Shown in pieces: positions 43,393-54,236 of a stretch of DNA of 64,000 bases. The stretch comes from Sanghuangporus weigelae. Its lineage: Eukaryota; Basidiomycota; Agaricomycetes; Hymenochaetales; Hymenochaetaceae. The DNA lies in NCBI GenBank assembly GCA_033182465.1, contig CP137318.1, positions 3,720,001 to 3,784,000 of the forward strand, in the 5' to 3' direction. Numbering within the stretch: the stretch's first letter is position 1; every line of letters starts with the position of its first letter. The translations under genes were made by a program, and so were the position numbers. The notes below the pieces were generated by a model. That model saw only the letters and a list, made by a program, of their open reading frames with translations. It was not told where the DNA came from and searched no databases.

Positions 43393-44901
43393 TGAAAGGA
43401 TCCGCTCAAAATCTCGCATCAGGATCAATGTGATCAGCAGATCTACACGATCAGCTTTCCAAATGCGACCGGTAACTAAGCCAGCTATCACGGGCCCAAG
43501 CGATCAAGCGGCCTAGGCAACAGTAACCCGTTACCACCCGAGCGCTAGAAGCACCGAAGCGGATACGTAATCCCGCTAACAGCTAACACCGCCGACCGCC
43601 TATTACCGCGGACTACCACTCTAACGCCGTAACCCAAGTGACCTCGATCAAAAGAAGCGATCAAACTTCTTAGAAGTCCAGAAGCACAACTACTAAAGCC
43701 TAAACGCTAAAAGGCTAAAGACTAATAAGGTTTATGGAGACCTCACTGGCATTTCAACACTGTCAAGTCTGTGCACGAGTTTACATGGTCCTTTATGAAG
43801 TATACTACATAGTATGCACGGCAACAGTTGGTACACGTAACTGTCACATCGAAACCGAGCAACACCTTCAAAGATACAATGCATTCCAATCCACCAAATC
43901 CAGTAGTACCCAAGAAACGAGAGGAACTCACGATCACAACTCGAACCCCTCGAACTGCGAACCCGATAACCTGGAGAATGATTGGATGGTATAGACCAGA
44001 GTTGCACACACCATGTCGAGCATCCACGATACAGGCAAACCTTTATTTACCGAGGGATGTGAACCTGGAGACCAAGCAGTTACAACTCCTTATACAATGA
44101 AGGATATGGCATTACATTCGAGACATACGATATGAAGGCAAAGCATGGCTAGTCACCAGAACACAGCAGAACCCGCCAGCAGAGCTTATGCAGTTCATGA
44201 TATGCCTTAGACCATACTCTACACTGACCCGACACCTTAACACTGATGTGCGAGTTATGCTTACCCTCACCGGACCTCGAGATGAATTCCGAAGAATCAC
44301 ATACCGAGCAGCCTACATCGCTCCAAGAGCAAAGATGCCACTCAATGATGGCAATGACATTGTTATGGAGTACTGACAGTGGAGCATTCCATATCAGAGC
44401 ACCACCTCTATTGTCTCAGTCAGCAACTCCAAAGAATTCTGTCATAGTGGAGACGATCTTACAAAGATTGGAGCAAAGTGGAGCGAAGCGCAGCAGGATG
44501 ACAAAGGGACAGATGTAATGGTGGAGAAAGGTGGAGAAAAGTGGAGTAAAGTGGAGACAGGATGAGTAAGAAATAGGACAGAAAATGGAGTATCTGGGAG
44601 CATAAATAGCTGTAGGATTAGGCCCTCATTTCCCCATCTTTCGATCCTCTTAACACACTGGTGTAAAGTCCTAACTAGACTATTACTGTGTGCTTTGTAC
44701 TATCACGCCTCTTGGAAATCCCAATCTGTTTTACTATCACCTCGTATCTGAAAGCATCCATAACTCGGACAGCGACTAGGAGGGCTAGTAAGGGACCGTG
44801 TGGTATAGCCAGACGTGGGTAGATAAGATCACCTCTGCACAACACACCGCTGCTTAGGCAAAAGGATCGAACCGGTGTAACCCCGGGCCTACTCCCTAAC
44901 A
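43393..44901 (+). repeat. Gypsy-2 3' LTR
   Basis: 1,509 bp, TGAAAGGATCC...CCTAACA, with a short deletion relative to the 5' LTR near position 230 of the repeat (the ACCGCCGACCAAGT phrase is missing). The right edge abuts Gypsy-1 gag sequence directly. Confidence 0.9.
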
Positions 44902-45153
44902 TTAGTCATATCATAGTCTGGGTCTTTCATAAGTAGACGTGTTTCTAAGACCAAATGTGTGTGTGCATCAATCCCATTCCAATAATATGTTGCTTCTTCA
45001 TCTTCCGTAATCTTGTTATTGACCCGTAACCATCCTCCAATGATAATAAAGTCTCTTGTGTACTTGGCAAATTGATTCCAGTTCTTCATCTTCTTATCAC
45101 GATGCTCATGCATAAACTTTTTAAGATCATACTTTGTATACCGCTTCTTATTA
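44902..45153 (-). pseudogene. Gypsy-1 gag fossil, downstream part
   Basis: Minus-strand frame with YTKYDLKKFMHEHRDKK, WNQFAKYTRDFIIIGGWL and DEEATYYWNGI, a Retrotrans_gag-like capsid segment. It lies between palindromic copy 7 and the Gypsy-2 LTR. Confidence 0.6.
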
Positions 45154-46236
45154 CAGCTAGTTGCAAAATTGTTGGCAATCATGTGATTTCACCACTTTTC
45201 TCGCCATAAGAGCCTCAAAACACAGATAAAATCATATCTCACCCAAATCTCAATGGTTTCACATCATCTAAGTTGATAAATTCATCTTTTCGAAAGGGCT
45301 TTCGCTTAAGAACAATGATCGAGAAAATAGAGCAAAAAATGACTCCAAAATGGCAAAAATATCGGTTTTTGCCTCTTCTTTGCATGTGAATTTTTTTCTG
45401 TGATCCCTGCTGTCCAGCACCTCCCCAAAGCTATCCAGAATGATAATATGATTATAAAATGAATTTACAGACTGAGTTTGAGTTGAATTGTGTACCAGAA
45501 TGTGCTGCTTTGAGGCATGCCTGAATCACTCAAAACTCATCATTTCCTCCTAGCTTCCCAGGCTCCAGGAAAAATTCTTACAGGCCAGATTCATGCATGT
45601 AAATTCATTTTAGGTGTAATAGACTAGGTTTGTGCACTAGCTAGAGCCTCAGCATCCACTGGTGAGCTGGGAAGATGCTGCCTAGAATAGTGCATACAAC
45701 TAGAAATACTTGTTCAGCCCAGCTCACCAGTGGATGCTGAGGCTCTAGCTAGTACACAAACCTAGTCTATTACACCTAAAATGAATTTACATGCATGAAT
45801 CTGGCCTGTAAGAATTTTTCCTGGAGCCTGGGAAGCTAGGAGGAAATGATGAGTTTTAAGTGATTCAGGCATGCCTCAAAGCAGCACATTCTGGTACACA
45901 ATTCAACTCAAACTCAGTCTGTAAATTCATTTTATAATCATATTATCATTCTGGATAGCTTTGGGGAGGTGCTGGACCAGCAGGGATCACAGAAAAAAAT
46001 TCACATGCAAAGAAGAGGCAAAAACCGATATTTTTGCCATTTTGGGGTCATGTTTTGCTCCATTTTCTCGATCATTGTTCTTAAGTGAAAGCCCTTTCGA
46101 AAAGATGAATTTAGCAACTTAGATGATGTGAAACCATTGAGATTTAGGTGAGATATGATTTTATCTATGTTTTGAGACTCTCATGGTGAGAAAAGTGGTG
46201 AAATCACGTGATTGTCAACAATTTTGCAACTAGCTG
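45154..46236. mobile_element. Palindromic foldback element copy 7 (loop reversed)
   Basis: 1,083 bp flanked by TTA and TAA, in Gypsy-1 gag. Both arms share private changes: CTAGAGCCTC with GAGGCTCTAG, and CTCCTAGCTTCCC with GGGAAGCTAGGAG. Loop reversed relative to copy 2. Confidence 0.92.
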
Positions 46237-46540
46237 TAAGTCCAGCATTGAACAAACGTAGCATTGCTGCCTTCATTTCCTTCCAATTAGGTGTCTTGAA
46301 AGAAGGTAATCCTTCAATAACATTCTTGACATTTCTAGTGCAATATCTCGTTATAGTCTTGCACTTGTCTGCATCTTCGCTAACATTGTACTTTTTACAA
46401 AGTTGTTCACAGTGGTCTAGAAACTCCTCTACTTTAGAGAAATGGCCTTCAAATATCTTGAGGGCATTCTTTGATGTGGAGAAAGGCATATCTAAAACCG
46501 AAAGGCTGATTGCCTGAGAATCATTGTTTTTCTCAAGCAC
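46237..46540 (-). pseudogene. Gypsy-1 gag fossil, N-terminal part
   Basis: Minus-strand frame with MPFSTSKNALKIFEGHFSK, VEEFLDHCEQLCKKYNV and WKEMKAAMLRLFNA, the N-terminal part of a Ty3/gypsy capsid. It is the frame nearest the 5' LTR on the coding strand. Confidence 0.65.
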
Positions 46541-46685
46541 TTTTCTTTCTACTGTTATATTTAAATTCCTTATTCAAATCTGTTTCTTGGATACTGATCC
46601 CGATATACTGTTCTGTAGTACTTCCTGTTTAAGTAACTTGGATATTACTTAAGCCTACTTTCTCTCACCATGGGCTCCAATTCTA

Positions 46686-49071
46686 TGTCGAGTAGTTTTT
46701 GTAATTGAAGATATTTATGCAAATAGACTCAGTCAATATACTACTTCTGAGTCAACCGGATTGTTTATGCAATCAGGTAGTTTTCCCAGTTGTTCGTTAT
46801 AAAGCAAGGGTGATCTAAGTAATAAGATGGCTATCTGATAAATGTATTAGTTTCTGAAAGATAGTACTAAGCTTACAGCTAGTTGCAAAATTGTTGGCAA
46901 TCACGTGATTTCACCACTTTTCTCGCCATAAGAGCCTCAAAACACAGATAAAATCATATCTCACCCAAATCTCAACGGTTTCACATCATCCAAGTTGCTA
47001 AATTCATCTTTTCAAAAGGGCTTGCATTTAGGAAAAACGATCGAGAAAATAGAGCAAAAAAGGACCCCAAAATAGCGAAAATATTGTTTTTTGCCTCTTC
47101 TTTGTATGTGCATTTTTTTCTGTGATCCCTGCTGGTCCAGCACCTCCCCAAAGCTATCCAGAATGATAATATGATTATAAAATGAATTTACAGACTGAGT
47201 TTGAGTTGAATTGTGTACCAGAATGTGCTGCTTTGAGGCATGCCTGAATCACTCAAAACTCATCATTTCCCCCTAGCCTCCCAGGCTCCAGGAAAAATTC
47301 TTACAGGCCAGATTCATGCATGTAAATTCATTTTAGATATAATAGACTAGGTTTATGTGCTAGCTAGGTCCTCAGTATCCACTAGTGAGCTGGAAAGATG
47401 CTGTCTAAAATGATGCATACAACCAGAATCTCATGTTCTGGCCAGCTCACTAGTGGATGCTGAGGACCTAGCTAGCACATAAACCTAGTCTATTATATCT
47501 AAAATGAATTTACATACATGATTCTGGCCTGTAAGAATTTTTCCTGGAGCCTGGGAGGCTAGGGGGAAATGATGAGTTTTGAGTGATTTAGGCATGCCTC
47601 AAAGCAGCACATTCTGGTACACAATTCAACTCAAACTCAGTCTGTAAATTCATTTTATAATCATATTATCATTCTGGATAGCTTGGGGGAGGTGCTGGAC
47701 TAGCAGGGATCACAGAAAAAAATGCACATACAAGGAAGAGGCAAAAAACAATATTTTCGCTATTTTGGGGTCCTTTTTTGCTCTATTTTCTCGATCGTTT
47801 TTCCTAAATGCAAGCCCTTTCGAAAAGATGAATTTAGAAACTTGGATGATGTGAAACCGTTGAGATTTGGGTGAGATATGATTTTATCTGTGTTTTGAGG
47901 CTCTCATGGCGAGAAAAGTGATAAAATCACGTGATTGCCAACAATTTTGCAACTAGCTGTAAGACTCTGTGTCCTAGCTCTGACTTGTTATACACACAAA
48001 GGTGCTTCTGAGAGTGAGCGATGTAGCTGATACGATAGTACTTGACTAAAATTCTATTGTCTCTACAGGGCCCAAAGGCTGCCCTTTTATAATTTACAGG
48101 CTGTGTCTATGCTACAAATGAGTCATAAATAGTTTCTACACTAGACTGTATAAGATATCAATTTATCTCCTTATGTGTTAGGTCTTGTTACTTATATGTA
48201 CTAATAACGAATAAATATAACTCCTTCCACTACTAGTCATCTCAGTTCAGAATCTTCTAGAATGTCCAAAGATAGAGTGTTCTAGAATGTTCTGGTCTAT
48301 TCTAGTCCATTTCTAGCTAATGCACACTAATTATAACTCATATCTCCTTATAGTTAGTTCTATTACTACTCTCAATCTGACTGTATCTATGGAGTAGACT
48401 AACTTAATCGGTGCTTGTTATTTGCTATGGGTATTGACTCAGTCTTCTAAACCTCTCCATCCTTGGCATGCACCCTGAAACCTTTACTTTATCCGATGTG
48501 TTCTGCTTCTTTTGATTGGGCACCTTTTCTATTCATTCATTGTACACCTTGGCATGTCTAGCAGTTTGATAAGAACCCATTAGTAAGCGGAATTATACAA
48601 TATGCTCTTTATCATGCATCTTTATCCTATGAAAAATATTCTGAATCTACGTCTTCTCTACAAGTGTCTTTTGATATTTTGCTACATGTCTCGTTCTCGT
48701 AAAACTCATGAGCCCATAAGGTAGTTATTCCTTTTTAACTTCATAGATAATCACTTATAGGGTCATATATAGAATCTGGGTCAATCGAAGTACCACTGTG
48801 GAAGTTGAATAGGTTGCATGGTTCTTTGATGGTTATCGTATTATTCCTAGAATTGTTCGGTAAGCCCATACATTCTTTACTGTATAAGCAGGTTTCATTC
48901 ATACATCATTAGATATATCAAATTTGACAATTTTGAAAAGGAATGGTGTTATGATAAGTGTTAGAGCATTTTGCAGTATTCATAAACTGTCCTGTGTTGT
49001 CACAAATTATGTCTGTTAGCAATGAGATGTGACCGCTATTAGTTATTATATAATACATTTATGGCCTGACA
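46686..49071 (-). repeat. Gypsy-1 5' LTR, split by palindromic copy 8
   Basis: TGTCGAGTAG...GCCTGACA, matching 14478-16058. Without copy 8 it is about 1.3 kb. Differences from its partner are mostly transitions (for example GATAGTACTAAG against GATAATACTAAG). The right edge abuts a reversed Gypsy-2 internal sequence. Confidence 0.85.
46876..47959. mobile_element. Palindromic foldback element copy 8 in the Gypsy-1 5' LTR
   Basis: 1,084 bp. The left flank reads AAGCTTA and the right flank TAAGACTCTG; the partner LTR has AAGCTTAAGACTG near 14657, so an empty TTAA target is visible. The private change GCTTGCATTTAGG in the left outer arm has its complement CCTAAATGCAAGC in the right arm, so here homogeneity extends to the outer arm. 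Confidence 0.92.
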
Positions 49072-49548
49072 GTGTAAATCTCGTTCAATTGCTATTATCG
49101 TTCGTTCGTTGACCGTTACTTCTGCCGTTGGCATTTCCTGATTGGTTCATGAACTTCGTTTCTTGTCTAACACTTCAGGTGTTTCGTTCCTTGGTGCTGT
49201 TAACCAAGTGGTTCCTTTCTCGTCGAATGTAGCAATAGTGGAAGGGACTGCTGCTACTTTTGTGGTTATTGTTTGCGTGCTCCCAACTGCAGGGCTACCA
49301 GATGCCTTTGCTATTAGGTACACTTTGTTATTATAGGGGTTATGATAGTAGATGTGTGATTTAAGTGAATCGGGTTTATCGTTCTCCAGGGTGTGCACTT
49401 GTCCTAGGGATACGATGGGGTACTAGTCTCAAAACTAGTGATGTCGATAGGGACTTGAGATCGACGGTCCTTGCCTCGATAAAACACTAGCCAAGAACTT
49501 TGCCCGTGAGAGGTGGTGGTAAAACTAGCGAGTGATCTTTCGATCCAA
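49072..49548 (-). pseudogene. Gypsy-2 remnant, leader region
   Basis: Reverse-strand match to 34102-34580 of the full copy, including the leader ORF (49398-49144: TLENDKPDSLKSHIYYHNP) and the ATGA junction into the next ORF. It is cut at 49072 by the Gypsy-1 LTR within the sequence corresponding to about 34574. No further Gypsy-2 coding remains. Confidence 0.8.
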
Positions 49549-51054
49549 TGTTAGGGAGTAGGCCCGGGGTTACACCAGTTTAATCCTTTTATCTAAGCAG
49601 TGGTGTATTGTGCAGAGGTGATCTTATCTACCCACGTCTGGCTGTACTACACGGTCCCTTACTAGCCTTCCTAGTCGTGGTCCAAGTTATGGATGCTTTC
49701 AGATACGAGGTAGTAGTAAAGCAGATTGGGATTTCCAAGAGGCGTGATAGTACAAAGTACACAGTAATAGCCTGCTGTAGAGCAAGCTTTACATCAGTGT
49801 GTTAAGAGGATTGAAAGATGGGGAAATGAGAGCCTAATCCTACAACTATTTATGCTCCCAGATATTTCATTTTCTGTCCTATTTCTTACTCATCCTGTCT
49901 CCACTTTACTCCACTTTTCTCCACCTTTCTCCACCATTACCTCTGTTCCTTTGTCATCCTGCTGCGCTTCGCTCCACTTTGCTCCAATCTTTGTAAGGTC
50001 GTCTCCACTATGACAGAATTCTGTGGAGTTGTTGACTGAGACAATAGAGGTGGTGTTCTGATATGGAATGCTCCATTGTCAGTACTCCATAATGATGTCA
50101 TTGCTGTCATTGAGTGGCATCTTTGCTCTTGGAGCAATGTAGGCTGCTCGATATGTGACTCTTTGGAATTTATCTCAAGGTCCAGTAAGTGTAAGCATAA
50201 CTCGCACGTTGGTGTTAAGGTGTCGGGTTGGTATAGCATATGGTCCAAGGCATATCATGAACTGCATAAGTTCTGCTGGGTTCTGGTAACTAGCTATGCT
50301 TTGCCTTCATATCGTATGTCTCGAATGTAATGCCATATCCTTTGTTATATAAGAAGTTGTAACTGCTTGGTCTTCAGGTTTGCATCTCTCGGTAAATAGA
50401 GGTTTGCTTGTATCATAGATGCTGGATATGGTGTGTGCAACTCTGGTCTATACCATCTAATCATCCTCCAAGTTATCGGGTTCGCAGTTCGAGAGGTTCA
50501 AGTTGTGATCATGAGTTCCTCTCGTTTCTTGGGTACTACTGGATTTGGTAGATTGGAATGCATTGTATCTTGAAGGTGTCGCTCGGTTTCAATATGATAG
50601 TCACGAGTGCCAGCAGTTAACATGCATACTATGTAGTATACCTCATAAAGGACCATGTAAACTTGGGCACAGACTTGACAGTGCTGAAATGCCAGTAAGG
50701 TCTCCATAAACCTTATTAGCCTTTAGCCTTTTAGCGTTTAGACTTTAGTAGTTATGCTTCTGGACTTCTATGAAGTTTGATCGCTTCTTTGATCGAGGTT
50801 ACTCTGGTTGTTCAGTCGGCGGCATTAGAGTGGTAGTCCGCGGTAATAGGCGGTCGGTGGTGTTAGCTGTTAGCGGGGTTACGTATCTGCTTTAGTGCTC
50901 CTAGCACTCAGGTGGTAACAGGTTACTGTTGCCTAGGCCGCTCACGTTTGGGCCCGTGTTAGCTGGCTTAGTTACTGGTCATATTTGAAAGGCTGATTAT
51001 GTAGATCTGCTGATTGCATCAATCCTGATGCAAGATTTTGAGTGGATCCTTTCA
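49549..51054 (-). repeat. Gypsy-2 LTR (copy E), 5' LTR of the remnant
   Basis: TGTTAGGGAGTAGGCC...GATCCTTTCA, minus strand, contiguous with Gypsy-2 leader sequence on its left. It is visibly more diverged than the others by eye, mostly by transitions. Confidence 0.85.
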
Positions 51055-51199
51055 CTGGATGAGCAAAAAAAAAATAGTGAATATCTCAGTTAATACAGCA
51101 CATAAAAATCTGATATAACCATGTAAAAAACCTGCTCAAAAATGCGCTCCAGTACATATAAAAATGTCTGGGTTTTGTTGAGTATGTACTTCGCTACTA
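51055..51199. other. Short spacer between Gypsy-2 LTR and palindromic copy 9
   Basis: About 145 bp, AT-rich, with a run of ten A near 51066. Nothing recognised. Confidence 0.5.
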
Positions 51200-52283
51200 C
51201 AGCTAGTTGCAAAATTGTTGGCAATCACATGATTTCATCACTTTTCTCGCCATGAGAGCCTCAAAACACAGATAAAATCATATCTCACCCAAATCTCAAT
51301 GGTTTCACATCATCTAAGTTTCTAAATTCATCTTTTCAAAGGGGCTTTTGCTTAAAAAAAACTATAGAGAAAATAGAGCAAAAAATGACCCTAAAATGAC
51401 GAAAATATTGGTTTTTGCCTCTTCCTTGCATGTGCAATTTTTTCTGTGATCCCTGCTGGTCCAGCACCTCCCCAAAGCTATCCAGAATGATAATATGATT
51501 ATAAAATGAATTTACAGACTGAGTTTGAGTTGAATTGTGTACCAGAATGTGCTGCTTTGAGGCATGCCTGAATCACTCAAAACTCATCATTTTCCCCTAG
51601 CCTTCCAGGCTGCAGGAAAAATTCTTACAGGCCAGATTCATGCATGTAAATTCATTTTGGATATAATAGACTAGGTTTGTGTACTAGCTAAGGCCTCAGC
51701 ATCCACTGGTGAGCTGGGCTGAACAAGTGATTCCGGTTGTATGCATCATTTTAGACAGCATCTTCCCAGCTCACCAGTGGATGCTGAGGCCTTAGCTAGT
51801 ACACAATCCTAGTCTATTATATCCAAAATGAATTTACATGCATGAATCTGGCCTGTAAGAATTTTTCCTGCAGCCTGGAAGGCTAGGGGAAAATGATGAG
51901 TTTTGAGTGATTCAGGCATGCCTCAAAGCAGCACATTCTGGTACACAATTCAACTCAAACTCAGTCTGTAAATTCATTTTATAATCATATTATCATTCTG
52001 GATAGCTTTGGGGAGGTGCTGGACCAGCAGGGATCACAAACAAAAATTCACATGCAAAGAAAAGGCAAAAACCGATATTTTCGCCATTTTAGGGTCATTT
52101 TTTGCTTTATTTTCTCTATAGTTTTTTTTAAGCGAAAGCCCTTTCGAAAAGATGAATTTAGAAACTTAGATGATGTGAAACCATTGAGATTTGGGTGAGA
52201 TATGATTTTATCTGTGTTTTAAGGCTCTCATGGCGAGAAAAGTGGTAAAATCACGTGATTGCCAACAATTTTGCAACTAGCTG
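51200..52283. mobile_element. Palindromic foldback element copy 9
   Basis: 1,084 bp flanked by TA on the left and TAA on the right. Both arms share private changes: CTTCCAGGCTGCAGG with CCTGCAGCCTGGAAG, and CATTTTCCCCTAG with CTAGGGGAAAATG. Confidence 0.92.
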
Positions 52284-52693
52284 TAAAAAGATAGCATCAT
52301 AATGCTAAATCCTTATCATGCCCTCCATTCAGTGTAAAAATTGTAGCTTGCCCAACATCATCTGGAAAAATCTGATTCAAGTTTGATAAATCAGGCCAGC
52401 CCAGTAGGCACCTGTATGCAACTTCTTGAGACTCCCTGACATGATTGTGGTAGTGAAACTGGGTGGTTTGTTGTCACTCCTGCTCACAGAACTCTCCTCT
52501 ACTTCATTGCATCTGTCATAACTCACGCATTTGGACACCAAAAAATCTGATTGTTTCTGCTAAAAAGACAGCAGCATAGGCGCTTTTAGCCAAGACAGTA
52601 ACTGAGCTGACTTAGGCTTGGGTATGGCTACATTACATGTACTATCTACCAATCAGACTTGAAACCACCCCAGTGACCATCCTCTGCTGAAAT
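52284..52693. other. Spacer without a gene
   Basis: About 410 bp between palindromic copy 9 and the first copia LTR. No open frame of note and no repeat recognised. Confidence 0.45.
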
Positions 52694-53735
52694 TGTTAGA
52701 AGTGTGATTCTGACACTATTAGTATTTTGTTGTTTCTTATTCTGTTTATATTGTTTGTTATGTCCGCTTTCTTGATCATGTGATGCTTATGTAATTCCCT
52801 GTAAAAGCGGCACAGTCCATTGATGAGTACTCTACATTAAGTGTACTCACCACTGGACTCAGTGGTCCATTGCTGGACTTATGTGATCTAACAGGTTATG
52901 AGCCTTGAGCTCTAGCTGTCTGCACTGCCGCATTTTTGAGTTTTTGGGTTTAGAGAGCTGCTGTTGTTGTCAGAGAAGCTTTTGGTGTTCTGGACTGGCC
53001 TTTTGGTGTGTTCCCAGTGTTCCCATCACCTTCTGCACCCTTCTGTGCAGTTTCCACAGTCCCAGAGCCCTCTGCTGCTTTCTTTGGCTTCTATCAGTGC
53101 CAAATCTCCCCAAAACTTCACCTCTCAATTGCTCCACAACCGTCCAGCCGTTTTCGGCGCCCTTTGGCACGTTTACTTGGCTTATATAGGCCTACTGTCC
53201 TGCCAAGTTTCAGCCCAATCCGTCGCGATTTGATGCCGCTGCAGCCCTATCAATTTGAGCTATCTTCAAAGTTGCATTACCTATTCCGGAGGAACCGCTG
53301 ATCCGTTTCTCACGAAACTTGGCACGTCTATTTGGCCTATTACGACGCCCCTTGTCGCGAAGTTTCAGCCAAATAGATCAAGAACTCGCCGACTTATTGC
53401 AGGTTCTCTGTTTTAAACCTCATTTTGCCAATTTCCGATTTTCTCGGCATCTGTTGATCCGATCCGGACGCCCTTTGGTGTGCATACGGCTCCCATACCT
53501 GTGCACACTTCCACCAAGTTTCAGCTCAATTGGCTGTGCTTTAACTGCGCTGTGGGCTGTTCTTGTTCTGTCAAAAATCGTTGATTGTAGCTGATCCGCT
53601 GATCCGATCCGCATGATCTTTGCACCGTTCGATTCTGCTTGTCGTCCTCTATTTGCGTGCTAATTTGCACACCAATCCGCCAATCCGTTCCCTCTCTACA
53701 CTGCACTTTGTGTCTGGCAGCACTGGTGTTAATTG
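52694..53735 (+). mobile_element. Copia-A: truncated Ty1/copia copy (LTR and leader only)
   Basis: LTR 52694-52893 (TGTTAGAAGTG...ATCTAACA, 200 bp) followed by the same leader as Copia-B (GGTTATGAGCCTTGAGCTC...). Similarity to the Copia-B leader is lost near 53735, before gag. This LTR lacks a stretch of about 50 bp that is doubled in the Copia-B LTRs (the phrase GTACTCACCACTGGACTCA occurs once here, twice there). It is a fossil 5' end; the rest is missing. Confidence 0.8.
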
Positions 53736-54236
53736 GTGTATAGCTCTATCACTGTTGTTGGATCAGCCTAGCCTACAGACTGTGAAGCTTGCCTGCCCGG
53801 CCTTAGTTCGCTGGTTGTAGTCACTTTTTGAGTGTCTACTTAAGCCTAGAGCCTCTCTCAGTTAGCAGTGCCTGCGAGGTCTTAGCAGACCAACAGACTA
53901 GCACTGTCTTGTGGCAAATCTATGTATACTTCAGTGACTGTAGTAGACTGCACTGGTTGGCATTACAGCATGTTTAGAAAACCTTGACAGTGCTGACTTT
54001 TCATATATTTTTTCTGCCCAGGGTCCTGCCTTATGGAAAAACCTTGGCTGTCCATTTTGGGCGAGCCGTGTGACACGCTCACCAGCAGCTCATTAGCCTC
54101 CTATGTGAACCCGAGTGATCGACGCTATCAAATTTAGAATAGGAGACATGTGTCACGTGAAAATTATCAGCAGAAACAATTTTTTTGCTTCTCGTGCACC
54201 TTCTCTTCCTTCCCCCAGGGTGCTCAGCCCTCTGCA
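53736..54236. other. Unassigned sequence upstream of transposase 1
   Basis: About 500 bp of unclear origin, perhaps leader of a diverged copia copy and then the 5' part of the DNA transposon. No terminal inverted repeat for the transposase could be found by eye. Confidence 0.35.

Larger units (their letters stand above)
32595..44901 (+). mobile_element. Gypsy-2: full-length Ty3/gypsy chromovirus fossil (12.3 kb)
   Basis: LTRs of about 1.51 kb at 32595-34101 and 43393-44901 (TGAAAGGATCC...CCTAACA). A tract of seven G lies just before the right LTR (polypurine tract) and TTGGATCGAAAG follows the left LTR (primer-site position). Inside, in order: a small leader ORF, a coiled-coil ORF, gag with a zinc knuckle, protease, a long basic linker, reverse transcriptase-RNase H-integrase, a chromodomain, and an extra 3' ORF. 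The LTRs are roughly 95% alike over the first 270 bases by eye, so it is moderately young. It is broken, with about half a dozen interruptions, though the main pol frame is open. The outer flanks (GCCAC and TTAGT) do not match. Confidence 0.88.
14478..49071 (-). mobile_element. Gypsy-1: Ty3/gypsy LTR retrotransposon fossil, swollen by nested insertions
   Basis: Two same-direction LTRs (14478-16058 and 46686-49071) start TGTC and end GACA. Next to the left LTR is a purine-rich tract (GGGGCGGA on the minus strand) placed as a polypurine tract, so coding is minus-strand and the right LTR is the 5' one. Between them minus-strand fragments appear in the expected order: gag (46540-46237, 45153-44902), reverse transcriptase (26099-25818, 24057-23527), later pol (22286-22053), integrase zinc and core regions (20993-20523, 17854-17555) and an acidic integrase C-terminus (17564-17058). 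The element itself would be about 8-9 kb; the rest is later insertions. It is broken, with many interruptions, and is the oldest layer of the cluster. External flanks do not match: decayed coiled-coil gene on the left, a Gypsy-2 remnant on the right. Confidence 0.8.

Noticed and set aside
14478-51054. A Starship, Helitron or Polinton-like giant element to explain the large repeat cluster.
   Set aside because: No tyrosine recombinase, Rep/helicase, DNA polymerase B or capsid-type genes were found; nested LTR and small DNA elements account for what is visible.
6136-52198. Recurring 60-codon frames reading MLDQQGSQKK... or similar in several palindromic copies.
   Set aside because: They come from the same stretch of the palindrome arm; start and wording drift freely among copies and no codon constraint is visible. 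They are repeat-derived chance frames.
4272-52283. Regularly spaced repeats as a CRISPR array or as satellite DNA.
   Set aside because: Repeats are 1.08 kb, dispersed, palindromic and flanked by TA duplications; the organism is a eukaryote.
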